A stretch of DNA of 49,373 nt from JBAXPW01 sp037132015 (GCA_037132015.1 JBAXPW010000001.1:1-49373); one strand, 5' to 3'; shown: positions 8,458 to 17,816, counted from the first letter of the stretch. Translations and numbers: made by a program. The notes: a model not told the origin generated them from the letters alone.

Positions 8458-8543
8458 CATTATTATAAAGTCCACTTTATATAAGTATTGATTTTTATAA
8501 TTTACAGTCAAATAGTATTATAAATCTAAAAAGAAAAACTCTG

Positions 8544-8571
8544 CTTGTATTCATGGAATGAGGTGTATAAT
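8544..8571 (+). promoter_or_regulatory. Promoter for the CBS-domain gene
   Basis: A perfect -10 box TATAAT lies at 8566-8571, with CTTGTA at 8544-8549 as a -35 candidate (16-base spacer). Transcription would start near 8578, giving a leader of about 108 bases before the ATG at 8686. The leader holds a short TACAC/GTGTA hairpin. Most other promoters seen here sit right at the start codon, so this leader is unusual. Confidence 0.45.
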
Positions 8572-8685
8572 GAGTGTATATTACAAGTTATACTTTTCGC
8601 TGATTGACTTGCGATAGGTATACACGAATGTTTGTGTAACATATGAATAGGTCTGAAGGCTCTAATTTATAAATTATATAAACCT

Positions 8686-9765
8686 ATGATCGTCAGAAAC
8701 ATTATCAAAACTGACAATATTCTAACAGTCTCTCCTAATGATTATTTATCTTCTGCTTTGTCAAAGTTGACCACCTCTCATGACGCTGCATTTGTTTTTT
8801 CAGATGAAAAACAATTCCTTGGAGTAATAAATCCATATTTTTCTGTAATAAAAACTTCATACCCGGGTAATGCAAAAGTCATGCACTGTATGACACATCC
8901 TCCAAAAGTATATCTCAATTACAAGGCTGGAAAAGTCGCACAGTTGCTCACTGAGTCAAAGGTACACTATCTACCTGTTTATGATGACAAGGAAGTTTTT
9001 GCAGGGATTATATCCGCTCGTAGGTTGCTTACAAGTTTTAGAGACTCACCAATTTTTAATATCCCGTTAAATCAATTGCTTCAAAGCAAACAGCGCGTTG
9101 TTACAATACTTGAAGAAGATTCATTGTCAAAAGCGCTCAATCTTTTCAAATCATCAAAGTTATCCAAACTCGTAGTAGTTGATAAAGAAGGTCGTTTAAA
9201 AGGTGTATTGAGCTATTATGACCTCATTTCTTATCTGATAGCTCCTAAGTCAAAAGAGAGAAGAGGAGAAAAAGAAGGTACAAAAGATCACTTTCAAAGT
9301 TTGCAGGTTAAACGTTTATGTAAGACATATGTCTTGACATTAACACCTGAAAATACCATGACTGAGGCTCTTGGATTAATTCTTGATAAAAAAATTGGAA
9401 GTGTCATTGTGGTAGATCATAAACGGATTCCTTTGATAGTGGTTACGACTACAGAGTTTCTAAAGATGTTGCGTAAAGATGGACTTGCAAAACCAGTAGA
9501 ACTTACTACAAAACATATCTCCAATGAGAATCGTCCTGTACTAGGAGGATTTTTTAATTCAATTTCAGTTATGATTAAAAAAATTCCTGGGTTAGCTGGA
9601 GCAAAAATTGTGGTAAAAGAAGAAAAAAATAACAAATTGTTTCAGGTATTTTTATCTCTTTTTCCAAACAGAGGGAAGTCTGAAGTCATCAAAATTGAAG
9701 GAAAAGATCTTAGACAGGTCTTTGTTGATGTAAAGAATAAAGTAAAACGAAGATTTGTGGTATAA
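8686..9765 (+). CDS. Four-CBS-domain protein with a possible HPF-like C-terminal domain
   Basis: This 359-residue soluble protein holds what look like four CBS motifs in two Bateman pairs: NIIKTDNILTVSPND..FLGVINPYF, MTHPPKVYLNYKAG..FAGIISARRLL, QRVVTILEEDSLSKALNLF..LKGVLSYYDLISYL and VLTLTPENTMTEALGLILDKKIGSVIVV. CBS pairs usually bind adenine nucleotides such as AMP, ATP or SAM. The last 80 or so residues (AKIVVKEEKNNKLFQVFLSL..IKIEGKDLRQVFVDVKNKVKRR) read like the beta-alpha fold of ribosome hibernation factor HPF/RaiA. That resemblance was judged by eye. If right, the protein could link nucleotide state to ribosome activity; otherwise the tail is simply unassigned. Confidence 0.75.
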   Translation: MIVRNIIKTDNILTVSPNDYLSSALSKLTTSHDAAFVFSDEKQFLGVINPYFSVIKTSYPGNAKVMHCMTHPPKVYLNYKAGKVAQLLTESKVHYLPVYDDKEVFAGIISARRLLTSFRDSPIFNIPLNQLLQSKQRVVTILEEDSLSKALNLFKSSKLSKLVVVDKEGRLKGVLSYYDLISYLIAPKSKERRGEKEGTKDHFQSLQVKRLCKTYVLTLTPENTMTEALGLILDKKIGSVIVVDHKRIPLIVVTTTEFLKMLRKDGLAKPVELTTKHISNENRPVLGGFFNSISVMIKKIPGLAGAKIVVKEEKNNKLFQVFLSLFPNRGKSEVIKIEGKDLRQVFVDVKNKVKRRFVV

Positions 9766-9827
9766 ATCAAATTATTTTAGTATAAACTCACGCAGAATAA
9801 AATCATGTGATATATAATAGTAAATAC

Positions 9828-11558
9828 ATGAAATATTTAACTTTGCAAAAAAAAGGATATATTTTGTTGGGGTTAATCTTGATTATTGCTACATGGTTTC
9901 GGTTTACTAATCTCAATTGGGATGAGAATTTTCATCTTCATCCCGATGAACGGTTTTTAACCATGGTAGGTAACGCAATGAAAGTTCCTCCGACAGTATC
10001 AAATTATCTTGATCCAGCGGTCTCTACACTAAATCCTGCAAACTTGAATTATACCTTTTTTGTGTATGGTACATTTCCTCTCATAATGAATAAGTTGATA
10101 GCTTTATCAACAGGAAACGATAACTATAATGGATTTACGTTGCAAGGTCGGTTTCTCTCCGCATTGTTAGATCTTTTAGTAGTTATATTTATATATGGGA
10201 TTGTAAAGTTATTAGAGAAAAAGTATTCATATCATCCCTCTTTAAAGTATTGGAGTGCATTTTTATATGCAATAGCAGTTACTCCAATACAACTCTCACA
10301 TTTTTTTGCTGTGGATACATTTATGAATACTTCATTGGTTATATCATTTTATTTTGCGTTACGATATTCGATACATAAAAAGATCATAAATGTGCCACTC
10401 TCTGGAATATTTTTTGGGCTTGCACTTGCTTCAAAAATAAGTGCAATCTTGATGATTCCTATAATAGGATTTGTTCTAGTAGCCGATCTTATACGATGGA
10501 AATTTGATACGAAAATGATACTTCAAAGAATAATAATATTGATTATTTTGTTTGGACTTGTGTCATATATCGCATTACGATTAGGAAGTCCTTATTATTT
10601 TGATTCTTCAAATATTTTCCAAATTACACCAAACAAATTATTTATGGAAAATGTTAAGCAACTTTCTTCATGGAATAATGCGGAAGTATGGTTTCCTCCA
10701 GCAGTGCAATGGATCACAAAACCTATTACTTTTATCACAACCAATTTAGCATTATATGGAGTAGGAATTCCATTTTTTATTTTTATTTTAGTAGGCATTT
10801 TGTATATATCATTTCGCATACGATCTTACGAGTTGATTTTGCTTGTTATTTGGTCCGTAGTTTTATATACGTACCAATCAGTGCAATTTGTAAAAGCTCA
10901 GAGATATATTTTTCAACTATATCCCTATTTTGCGATATTTGCAGGAATTGGAGCAACTTATCTATTTGCAGGTCTTCACAAAAATGAACGTGGATTGTTA
11001 GAATTATTGAAGAAAAAGTATCAATATTATTTTCCTGCAATATTTACAATTTGTATTGTCTCATTACTGGTGTGGCCTCTCTCATTTATGTCAATATATA
11101 TTAATAGAAACAGTCGTGTTGAAGCATCCGAATGGATAGTAGATACATTTCCAACAAACACTTTTATCGCCACAGAACATTGGGATGATCCGTTGCCTTT
11201 GCAGGTCAGAAATCCAAGAGGAATTATAGTTACTGGAGAACAGGTACCCGTGTTTGGAATGGATGAGCCAGGAAAATATATTGAGATGGAACGAATTTTT
11301 AATAAGTCTCAGTATTATATTTTGTCATCAAATAGAGCATGGGCCAGTATTCAATCAGCACCAAAAAAATTTCCTCAGATGTCTATATTTTATAAAGATC
11401 TATTTGCTGGTAAAAAGCAGTTTATTATAGAAAAAGAATTTACATCATATCCTTCACTAAAATGGCTTGGTATTCCTATAGAATTTAATACCGATGGAGC
11501 TGATGAAACATTTACAGTATATGATCATCCAAAAGTAATAGTGATGAAGAAAAAATAA
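9828..11558 (+). CDS. GT-C type glycosyltransferase (PMT/ArnT family 39-like)
   Basis: This roughly 576-residue membrane protein has about ten or more helices. An early outside loop holds WDENFHLHPDERFLTM, whose acidic residues fit the catalytic loop of GT-C transferases such as GT39. A long C-terminal outside region follows the last helix. These enzymes move a sugar from a polyprenyl-phosphate carrier onto proteins, lipids or glycans outside the membrane. I chose the ATG at 9828 over the GTG at 9807 because TATAAT at 9813-9818 lies nine bases before it, so transcription would begin at the ATG. An FkbM methyltransferase gene follows 16 bases later, within a run of glycan-type genes. Confidence 0.8.
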   Translation: MKYLTLQKKGYILLGLILIIATWFRFTNLNWDENFHLHPDERFLTMVGNAMKVPPTVSNYLDPAVSTLNPANLNYTFFVYGTFPLIMNKLIALSTGNDNYNGFTLQGRFLSALLDLLVVIFIYGIVKLLEKKYSYHPSLKYWSAFLYAIAVTPIQLSHFFAVDTFMNTSLVISFYFALRYSIHKKIINVPLSGIFFGLALASKISAILMIPIIGFVLVADLIRWKFDTKMILQRIIILIILFGLVSYIALRLGSPYYFDSSNIFQITPNKLFMENVKQLSSWNNAEVWFPPAVQWITKPITFITTNLALYGVGIPFFIFILVGILYISFRIRSYELILLVIWSVVLYTYQSVQFVKAQRYIFQLYPYFAIFAGIGATYLFAGLHKNERGLLELLKKKYQYYFPAIFTICIVSLLVWPLSFMSIYINRNSRVEASEWIVDTFPTNTFIATEHWDDPLPLQVRNPRGIIVTGEQVPVFGMDEPGKYIEMERIFNKSQYYILSSNRAWASIQSAPKKFPQMSIFYKDLFAGKKQFIIEKEFTSYPSLKWLGIPIEFNTDGADETFTVYDHPKVIVMKKK

Positions 11559-11574
11559 TTTTTAGTATATCCAT

Positions 11575-12324
11575 ATGTATAAGAAAGTTCCGTATTATTT
11601 GAAGGTTATTCGAGTACTGTTGTGTGAGTTAGTAAATCCTTTTGATTGTATAAATCTATTTGTAAATAAGGAAATAGTATTAGAATTTAAGAACGGGATA
11701 AAATTATATTGTAAGGAGATAATAGAGCTCCTCATTATTTACGAAACAATGTTTCGTGATGATTATAAGGTTCATGATTTGAAAAATCCAAAATATATTA
11801 TTGATGTGGGTGGTGGAATAGGAGATTTTAGTGTTTTTTGTGCTCACAGATTTCCTGAGGCTATTGTTACTGTTTTTGAGCCGGGAAAGGCATCATTTAA
11901 GTTATTAAAAAAGAATATTTTAGTAAATAAATTGAAAAATGTAGTACCGATAGAAGCGGCTGTAGGGAATGATCCTGAATATAAACTATTTATGGATGAA
12001 AAAAATGCTCAAAATTCGACTAATAATTATAAAAATTTTCAAAGATCAATTACAGTAAAAGGTATGAAATTGGATGATGTTATCAAAGATCATGTTGACT
12101 TACTTAAACTTGATTGTGAAGGTGGAGAATATGAAATACTCCAAAATTTATCATTATCAGCATATAAAAAAATACGTTCAATTTCGATTGAATATCACAA
12201 TCATATAATTGCGGATGAAGATATAAAAATAGCAAAAATATTAAAAGAAAAAGGTTATATTATTCATTCAAAACACGATCCATATAATCAAAATATAGGT
12301 TATATGTATGCACAGAAGAACTAA
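11575..12324 (+). CDS. FkbM-family methyltransferase
   Basis: This 249-residue protein has the FkbM layout. SAM motif I is YIIDVGGGIGDFSVFCA at about residues 80-96, then an acidic VFEPGKASF loop, the segment VPIEAAVGND, and the late LLKLDCEGGEYEIL motif diagnostic for the family. FkbM enzymes usually O-methylate sugars or polyketides. The neighbours here (GT-C and GT4 glycosyltransferases) favour a sugar in a surface glycan. It probably shares a transcript with the upstream gene. Length is normal. Confidence 0.9.
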   Translation: MYKKVPYYLKVIRVLLCELVNPFDCINLFVNKEIVLEFKNGIKLYCKEIIELLIIYETMFRDDYKVHDLKNPKYIIDVGGGIGDFSVFCAHRFPEAIVTVFEPGKASFKLLKKNILVNKLKNVVPIEAAVGNDPEYKLFMDEKNAQNSTNNYKNFQRSITVKGMKLDDVIKDHVDLLKLDCEGGEYEILQNLSLSAYKKIRSISIEYHNHIIADEDIKIAKILKEKGYIIHSKHDPYNQNIGYMYAQKN

Positions 12325-12335
12325 CTTTTTACAGT

Positions 12336-13118
12336 CTACTTTTTCAATACATAAAATAGTGCAGAGGAATCTTGAGGCTCTACATCAATGTCAAGTTTAT
12401 CTACAATAAATTTTGGTAGTCCTAACAATTCAGCTAATCGGGGGAAAAGCACCCATCTGTTTAATAGCTTATGAGAAATAAGTGAAGGGGTAGAGATATA
12501 ATGTGAAAGCTCAAGATATTGTGTTGTTCGCTTTGATAAATACCCAGTGATAGATGCGATCTTAAATCCAGCATTCTTAAAGGATTGTGACCATTCTTCT
12601 TCTGACAATAAATTAAGATGAACTTGATTCATACGAAACCAATTTGCATAACTTTTTCCAATAAATTTTTTATCGCTCATATATTCGTTCCATTTATTTG
12701 TCATCACAGATGTGATCAAATATCCTCCCGGTTTGAGTATTCGATGAATTTCTTTTAGATTTCCATTTAGATCAGGTAAGTGTTCCATCACACAATTTGA
12801 TACGACAGATTGGAATGAATTATTTTTGAAGGGAATAGTAGTTCCATCATACATTCTTACCTCGTCATAGATGTTATTTTTATATGCTTCGAGAATTCGA
12901 CTATTTAATACATCCAGACCAACATCAAGTTTATTTTGAAATGCTACCTTTGCAAAAAAGCCATCTCCACATCCAAAATCGAGAACAGGTCCCTTTATAT
13001 ATTCTTTGTTTTTGCGGAATAAATATGCTTCTTGTGGTCGAATAAATGAAAAAAAGAGGGGTCGTTCACGAAGGTAGGGGATTGTATATAAGTTAAGTAA
13101 TGCTTTAGAATTATTCAT
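12336..13118 (-). CDS. Class I SAM-dependent methyltransferase
   Basis: This 260-residue protein has a Methyltransf_11-type core: VLDFGCGDGFFAK at about residues 44-56, GLDVLNSR, and the post-motif stretch VVSNCVMEHLPDL followed by RILKPGGYLITSV. Such enzymes methylate small molecules, lipids or glycans. Being third in a leftward operon with a HAD protein and a GT4 transferase (three bases between stop and start), it probably acts on a surface polysaccharide or glycolipid. It converges on the FkbM gene, 11 bases away. The substrate cannot be read. Confidence 0.88.
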   Translation of the reverse strand: MNNSKALLNLYTIPYLRERPLFFSFIRPQEAYLFRKNKEYIKGPVLDFGCGDGFFAKVAFQNKLDVGLDVLNSRILEAYKNNIYDEVRMYDGTTIPFKNNSFQSVVSNCVMEHLPDLNGNLKEIHRILKPGGYLITSVMTNKWNEYMSDKKFIGKSYANWFRMNQVHLNLLSEEEWSQSFKNAGFKIASITGYLSKRTTQYLELSHYISTPSLISHKLLNRWVLFPRLAELLGLPKFIVDKLDIDVEPQDSSALFYVLKK

Positions 13119-13121
13119 ATA

Positions 13122-14249
13122 TCAGGCTAGTATATCATCAAATAGTTGTAATGTGTGAGATGGATTAAAAATTTCTTGTGCTGTTTTTCTTTGATCAATG
13201 GAAGAGTACTGATCTTTATTTTTTAATATTTCAGTAATTGCTTTTTGAATATCATTTACACTTTTTGGTTCAACAATAATCCCCATTCCTGTTTTTCTTA
13301 TAGGTTCTCTAACTCCGGGAAGATTACTTGCGATAACAGGAGTGCCAAGTTGTTGCGCTTCTATCTGAACTATTCCAAATGCTTCTGTTTGATTAGTTGA
13401 TGGTAATATTAAGATATCAATAGCTTTATAGTAAGCCCCAAGATTTCCTTCTTTCATTGATCCTAAAAATGTAAACTTTAATTTACTAATTTTCAAACGG
13501 TTTAAGATTTCAATATAATATCTTTCCTCACCTGCGACGTTTTTTCCATAGGGTCCTGCGCAAACAAAACGTATATTTGGATTGTTTATGCTAGAAATTG
13601 CATCAATTAAAAATTCTATTCCTTTTTCACGTGCTACTCTACCTGCATAGCCTATCCATATTTCATTTCCCTTCCGTTTTTTTAAGAATGATAATTTTTC
13701 AGTATCAACAGGCGGGGGAGGAAATGGTGGATATCCAAACTGTATTTTCTTATCAAATTGTTTCATCATAGGAATACTATTTACATAATCTCTTGTATAA
13801 CAAAAGATAGTATCTGAAAGTAATAATTGAAGAAATACAGAATAATTCAGGATGCTATTAATAATTTTTGCAAATGGTGTCTCTCCTAAGAATACATGAC
13901 AATGATATATTGAAACAATTTTTTTGTTAAATAGTTTGCCTAATATTGCGAGAGGTATTCCCTCGGCATTGGGAAGGTTGAGAAAAATAATATTTGATCT
14001 CAATATTTCTCTAAAAAAAAATATGAGGCTCTGTGGCGAGATATATCCTTTGGAAATTTTAAACATATATGGCATTCTTTGAATAGAAATATTATTATAT
14101 ATTTCTTGTTTTTTATGCGAAGAAGAATAGGGAAAAGTTAATACTGTTACGTCATGTTTTTGTCCCAGATGTTCAAGAACAACAAGAGGATAGGTTGTAA
14201 GACCAGAAATATAAGGATAAAAATATGATGAATAGAGAAGTATCTTCAT
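13122..14249 (-). CDS. Glycosyltransferase family 4 (GT-B fold)
   Basis: This 375-residue protein begins KILLYSSYFYPYISGLTTYP, the glycine-rich N-terminal loop of GT4 enzymes. The C-terminal Rossmann half contains YAGRVAREKGIEFLIDA, then FVCAGPYGK, and the sugar-nucleotide EX7E motif in EAFGIVQIE, followed by LGTPVIASNLPGVREPI. It moves a sugar from a nucleotide donor with retained configuration. Acceptor and donor are unknown. Its start overlaps the HAD gene stop by four bases (14246-14249), so the two are translationally coupled. Confidence 0.92.
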   Translation of the reverse strand: MKILLYSSYFYPYISGLTTYPLVVLEHLGQKHDVTVLTFPYSSSHKKQEIYNNISIQRMPYMFKISKGYISPQSLIFFFREILRSNIIFLNLPNAEGIPLAILGKLFNKKIVSIYHCHVFLGETPFAKIINSILNYSVFLQLLLSDTIFCYTRDYVNSIPMMKQFDKKIQFGYPPFPPPPVDTEKLSFLKKRKGNEIWIGYAGRVAREKGIEFLIDAISSINNPNIRFVCAGPYGKNVAGEERYYIEILNRLKISKLKFTFLGSMKEGNLGAYYKAIDILILPSTNQTEAFGIVQIEAQQLGTPVIASNLPGVREPIRKTGMGIIVEPKSVNDIQKAITEILKNKDQYSSIDQRKTAQEIFNPSHTLQLFDDILA

Positions 14250-14845
14250 GTTATTTTTTTATTCAGATTATGTATCGTTGAGATATGTTGGATAGCTTTT
14301 CGCAAACTTGGAAATTTATTTTCAAACACATCTTTTCTATCTAGAATATTATAAATCCATAATGATTTTGTTTTTATTCTTCCTTTTTGGTTCTGTGAAG
14401 TAAGATGTCTGACAATATCGAGATTGTCTTCGACAAAATAATCAAGGTCGAGTGATTGTATCATTTTTTCTTTGTAAATATGTGGTTGTTCATCATTTGT
14501 ATTATGAAAATACGCTTCAACAAATGTATCTGCTTTTGATTTGCTAATCCATTTTTCAAAATCATCTTTAAGAAAGCTATATCGTGCAGTAATGATATAA
14601 ACTTTTACTAATTTTTTGTCTGCAAGTTTTTGAATATCTCTAAATCCCGGGGCGACGTAAAGACTAGATTTATGAAAAAGGAGCCATAATTGTTTTTCCC
14701 ATGGTTTTTTGGGAATGTAGAATTTGGTTTTTTTTATTCCGAGTTGATTTTTGATTAGTGCAATTAATGGGCGTATGATACGAGCGGGATTATAAAGTAT
14801 AACACCATCTAGGTCGAGCCCAATTCTCAAGGGTTGCTTAGTCAT
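14246..14845 (-). CDS. HAD-superfamily hydrolase-like protein
   Basis: This 199-residue protein has the HAD motifs: IGLDLDGV at residues 8-15 (nucleophile Asp), VYIITAR near 76-82, and VEDNLDIV near 137-144 in place of motif IV. It resembles the 5'-nucleotidase/uncharacterised HAD group often found in glycan loci. It is probably a small-molecule phosphatase. It heads a leftward operon with the GT4 and methyltransferase genes. A TATAAT box (plus-strand 14852-14857) lies six bases before its ATG, so its mRNA is probably leaderless. Confidence 0.8.
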   Translation of the reverse strand: MTKQPLRIGLDLDGVILYNPARIIRPLIALIKNQLGIKKTKFYIPKKPWEKQLWLLFHKSSLYVAPGFRDIQKLADKKLVKVYIITARYSFLKDDFEKWISKSKADTFVEAYFHNTNDEQPHIYKEKMIQSLDLDYFVEDNLDIVRHLTSQNQKGRIKTKSLWIYNILDRKDVFENKFPSLRKAIQHISTIHNLNKKIT

Positions 14846-14851
14846 TTGAAT

Positions 14852-14874
14852 ATTATACTATAACAAAGTACAAT
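14852..14874. promoter_or_regulatory. Divergent, closely packed -10 boxes for the HAD operon and lgt
   Basis: Between the HAD start (14845, leftward) and the Lgt start (14885, rightward) only 39 bases remain. TATAAT on the minus strand at 14852-14857 faces left, six bases from its ATG. TACAAT on the plus strand at 14869-14874 faces right, ten bases from its ATG. Both transcripts would begin at or near the start codons, and the two polymerases could hinder each other. Confidence 0.5.
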
Positions 14875-14884
14875 TACATTCTAT

Positions 14885-15748
14885 ATGCTACCAGTTTTAT
14901 TAGATCTAAAATTCATCAAAATTTATACGTTTGGCGTATTTCTTGTTTTGGCATTTTTTTGGGCTTTATTTCTTCTGTGGAGAAACGTACGACTAACTTC
15001 TCACAAAGAAGAAGACATATTTGATGTTACTCTAATATCTCTTATTGGCGCATTTATTATTGGTAGAGCAGTCTATGTAACTGCACATTTTAGTGATTTT
15101 GGTTGGGATTTCGCTAAAATTCTATTTGTTAATGGATATCCCGGTATTTCTTTTTTTGGAATGTTGAGTGGTGGTATCTTATTTTTTACTATCCTATTGC
15201 AGATGAGAAAAATTAAGATAATTGAGACTTTAGATTATGTTGTCGGACCGTTATTATTAGCACTTGCATTTGGAAAGTTGGGAAGCTTTTTTGCAGGAGT
15301 TGAGGTTGGTACTAAGACAACCTTTATTCTTGCATTGAGATATGTGAATTTTGATGGTATGAGGCATTTGACTCCTTTATATGAGTCAATAATTTTCTTT
15401 TTGGGAGCTTATTTAGTTCAGATATTTTTGTACAAAATTCGTCGTGAACATCTTAAAAAAGGATTTGCTTTTTTTTTCTTTTGTTGGTATGCTAGCATCG
15501 TACTTTTTTTCTTAGATCCATTGAAAGAGGGGACAGTTAAGATAGGTAATATAAACCTCTATATGGTGTTATCAGGTGTTGTTCTCTTGACGACAAGCAT
15601 ATATATCGTATACTATTATCGAAGCTCTATAATTAAGAGCTTTCCCTTGATTAAAATTTTTTCAAATAAAAATGGCAAATCATCTAACAAAACAATTTCT
15701 AATACAGCAGGAAAAAAAACTCCAGAACGAAAAGATAAAGATTCTTGA
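14885..15748 (+). CDS. lgt: Divergent prolipoprotein diacylglyceryl transferase (Lgt-like)
   Basis: Lgt moves diacylglycerol from phosphatidylglycerol to the lipobox cysteine of prolipoproteins at the cytoplasmic membrane. This 287-residue protein has seven or so helices and the family framework: IKIYTFGVFLVLAF at the N-terminus, GYPGISFFGMLSGG in place of the HGG region, GKLGSFFAGVEVGT in place of GRIGNFINGE, and RHLTPLYES for RHPTQLYE. The histidine of the HGG motif and the arginine of GRIGN appear replaced (by Phe and Lys). It may be a weak or re-purposed Lgt. The C-terminal 25 residues are polar, and their DNA overlaps the next gene by 77 bases. Confidence 0.8.
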   Translation: MLPVLLDLKFIKIYTFGVFLVLAFFWALFLLWRNVRLTSHKEEDIFDVTLISLIGAFIIGRAVYVTAHFSDFGWDFAKILFVNGYPGISFFGMLSGGILFFTILLQMRKIKIIETLDYVVGPLLLALAFGKLGSFFAGVEVGTKTTFILALRYVNFDGMRHLTPLYESIIFFLGAYLVQIFLYKIRREHLKKGFAFFFFCWYASIVLFFLDPLKEGTVKIGNINLYMVLSGVVLLTTSIYIVYYYRSSIIKSFPLIKIFSNKNGKSSNKTISNTAGKKTPERKDKDS

Positions 15749-16016
15749 ACAGATTGCAAAAATGAAGATGGATGATCCATTTTCTGACCCTGATCATGCC
15801 ATAGATAATGCAGCTGTTGATACGGATGTTCGTGAGCAGGAATACCATCTTGTACTCGAAGCAGAGATGAAACAATTTGAAAGTAGACTTGAAGATATTG
15901 AGATTGCTTTAAATAAAATCGTAAAAGGAACCTATGGATATTGTGAAAAATCAAATAAATTAATTCCAAAGGAACGCCTTGAACTCATTCCTGAGGCTCG
16001 TTTTATTGTTGAGTAA
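15672..16016 (+). CDS. TraR/DksA-like protein lacking the zinc-finger cysteines
   Basis: This 114-residue protein begins with a long coiled coil (LIQQEKKLQNEKIKILEQIA), a DPDHAIDNAAVDTDV stretch and a second helix ESRLEDIEIALNKI. It then has the KGTYGYCEKSNKLIPKERL segment that is the start of the DksA/TraR zinc finger. Only one cysteine of the usual four remains, so zinc binding is unlikely. DksA-type proteins act in the RNA polymerase secondary channel; this form is common in CPR-like genomes, but its role is unknown. It begins inside the last 77 bases of lgt in another frame, so the two are probably coupled. Confidence 0.85.
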   Translation: MANHLTKQFLIQQEKKLQNEKIKILEQIAKMKMDDPFSDPDHAIDNAAVDTDVREQEYHLVLEAEMKQFESRLEDIEIALNKIVKGTYGYCEKSNKLIPKERLELIPEARFIVE

Positions 16017-16042
16017 CGCACAGCACTTCTGTATAGTAAAGT

Positions 16043-17779
16043 ATGATTCAAAGTATTTCTTCACAGGTTTTTATTAATCTGTTATTGTATCTACTAATCC
16101 CATTTTTATTTGGTTTATTAGCCAAAAAGTTAAAGGTATCTCCGATTATTGGATATTTGATTGGGGGAATTATTCTTGGTTCATTTTTCTCTCGTTTGTT
16201 GTCTCTTGAGATGATCAATTCGATAGCCACCATCGGAATTGCACTACTCATGTTTACAACAGGGCTCGAACTCAAACTGGATCGGATAATGATGATGAAA
16301 CAGTTTATCTTCTTTGGTGGAATTATTCAGATTGTTCTCACTGCATTTGTCGCGATGATATGTAGTATGTTTTTTGGATTTTCTCTTTTAGCTTCATTTT
16401 TAATAGGTATTGCCTTCAGTTCTTCTTCAACCACTCTTGTTGCAAAAATCATTCAGGAAAGGGGAGAAGAGTCGTCGTTCATTGGCGAATTGGCAGTGGG
16501 CTTTCTCATGTTTCAGGATCTATTCTTTATCCCAGTTTTAATATTATTTGCATATTTAAATGGTGTAGCAGTTTCTCCAATATTGGTTGTCAAAGATGTA
16601 ATTTTTGGTCTTATTGAAGCTGGAATTGTTCTTTGGGTCTTGTTTTATATAGGTAAACGATTTGTTCCAGTGATGTTTGATCGAATGGCAAAAAATTCAC
16701 GTGAATTATTAAATATATTTATCATAATATTTGTATTGACAGTTGCGTTTATAGCATCAAATTTTGGCATCTCTCTCTTTACCTCGGCATTTATAGCAGG
16801 AGTATTGGTATCGCAGACCTCTGAACATTATCATATTTTTTCACAGATACGTCCAATACGAGATTTACTTGCAATCGTTTTTTTTGTTTTTATCGGCACG
16901 CATATTTATTTGATGGATTTGATAGTGTCTCTTCCCAAAATTCTTCTTTATAGTTTGATTATTATGATAGCAAAGGGAATTATCATACTGATTATTTTTC
17001 TCTATATGAAATTTAGTTCTAGAATAGCATTTGGTATGGCCTTTTTCCTCTTTCAAATTAGTGAGAATGCATATATTTTGATGTCAATAGCTCATAATAA
17101 TAAAATTATTTCCAAAGAGCAGTATTTGATTGTTAATGCTACTGTATTAATGGGGCTCATAGTTACACCGATATTGATACATTACAAGGAAGTTATTTAT
17201 TCACATCTACGAGCATTTATTCAAAAGCATATCCCTGCAATAAATTTGCTAATAAAAAATCGTTTGGATTTTGATCGCTTACCAAACGAAACAATAAATA
17301 TGAAAGACCATATTGTTATTTGTGGATACGGTCGAGTAGGAATGTATATTGGTCGAGCTTTACAATTAGCTGGAATACCATTTATTGCTATCGATTATAA
17401 TTATCATACAGTTGCAAGAGCAAAAAGAAGTGGAATCAATATTATCTTCGGTGATCCAATGGATATTGATATACTAGACTATGCACAGGTTGATAAAGCG
17501 CATGCCATTGTATCAGTGGTAAGAGAGAGATTTGCTCAAGAGACGATTGTGATGACAGCTAAAAAACTTAACCCTGATATTATCGTGATCAGTAGGATTC
17601 ATACTCAGATGCAACAACAACGGATGCAAGATTTGGGAGTGCAAATTGTGGTGCAACCTGAACTTGAGGCCTCGTATTCGATTATCAAAAAATTATTTTA
17701 TATTGCTGGTCTTTCGAAAGAAGACATGCTAATAAAGCTTAGAAATTTTCAACAAGAACAGGGAAGCGTATATTATTAA
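16043..17779 (+). CDS. CPA2-type cation:proton antiporter with TrkA-N domain (KefB-like)
   Basis: This 578-residue protein has about twelve membrane helices (residues 1-385) of the Na+/H+ exchanger fold, with GYLIGGIILGSFF, FMFTTGLELKLDR-type and FSSSSTTLVAKI segments. A cytoplasmic TrkA-N (RCK) domain follows: IVICGYGRVGMYIGRAL, with the acidic end of the nucleotide site in IAIDYN. It would exchange K+ or Na+ for protons under control of a bound nucleotide such as NAD(H). A TATAGT box five bases before the ATG suggests a leaderless message. No TrkA-C domain follows. Confidence 0.92.
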   Translation: MIQSISSQVFINLLLYLLIPFLFGLLAKKLKVSPIIGYLIGGIILGSFFSRLLSLEMINSIATIGIALLMFTTGLELKLDRIMMMKQFIFFGGIIQIVLTAFVAMICSMFFGFSLLASFLIGIAFSSSSTTLVAKIIQERGEESSFIGELAVGFLMFQDLFFIPVLILFAYLNGVAVSPILVVKDVIFGLIEAGIVLWVLFYIGKRFVPVMFDRMAKNSRELLNIFIIIFVLTVAFIASNFGISLFTSAFIAGVLVSQTSEHYHIFSQIRPIRDLLAIVFFVFIGTHIYLMDLIVSLPKILLYSLIIMIAKGIIILIIFLYMKFSSRIAFGMAFFLFQISENAYILMSIAHNNKIISKEQYLIVNATVLMGLIVTPILIHYKEVIYSHLRAFIQKHIPAINLLIKNRLDFDRLPNETINMKDHIVICGYGRVGMYIGRALQLAGIPFIAIDYNYHTVARAKRSGINIIFGDPMDIDILDYAQVDKAHAIVSVVRERFAQETIVMTAKKLNPDIIVISRIHTQMQQQRMQDLGVQIVVQPELEASYSIIKKLFYIAGLSKEDMLIKLRNFQQEQGSVYY

Positions 17780-17816
17780 TTATTAGCTAAGAATTTAGAA
17801 TTAGGAATTTTCTATC

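Noticed and set aside
9807..9827. GTG start for the GT-C glycosyltransferase
   Set aside because: It would place the -10 box TATAAT inside the coding region; ATG 9828 fits both the promoter and the membrane-protein start.
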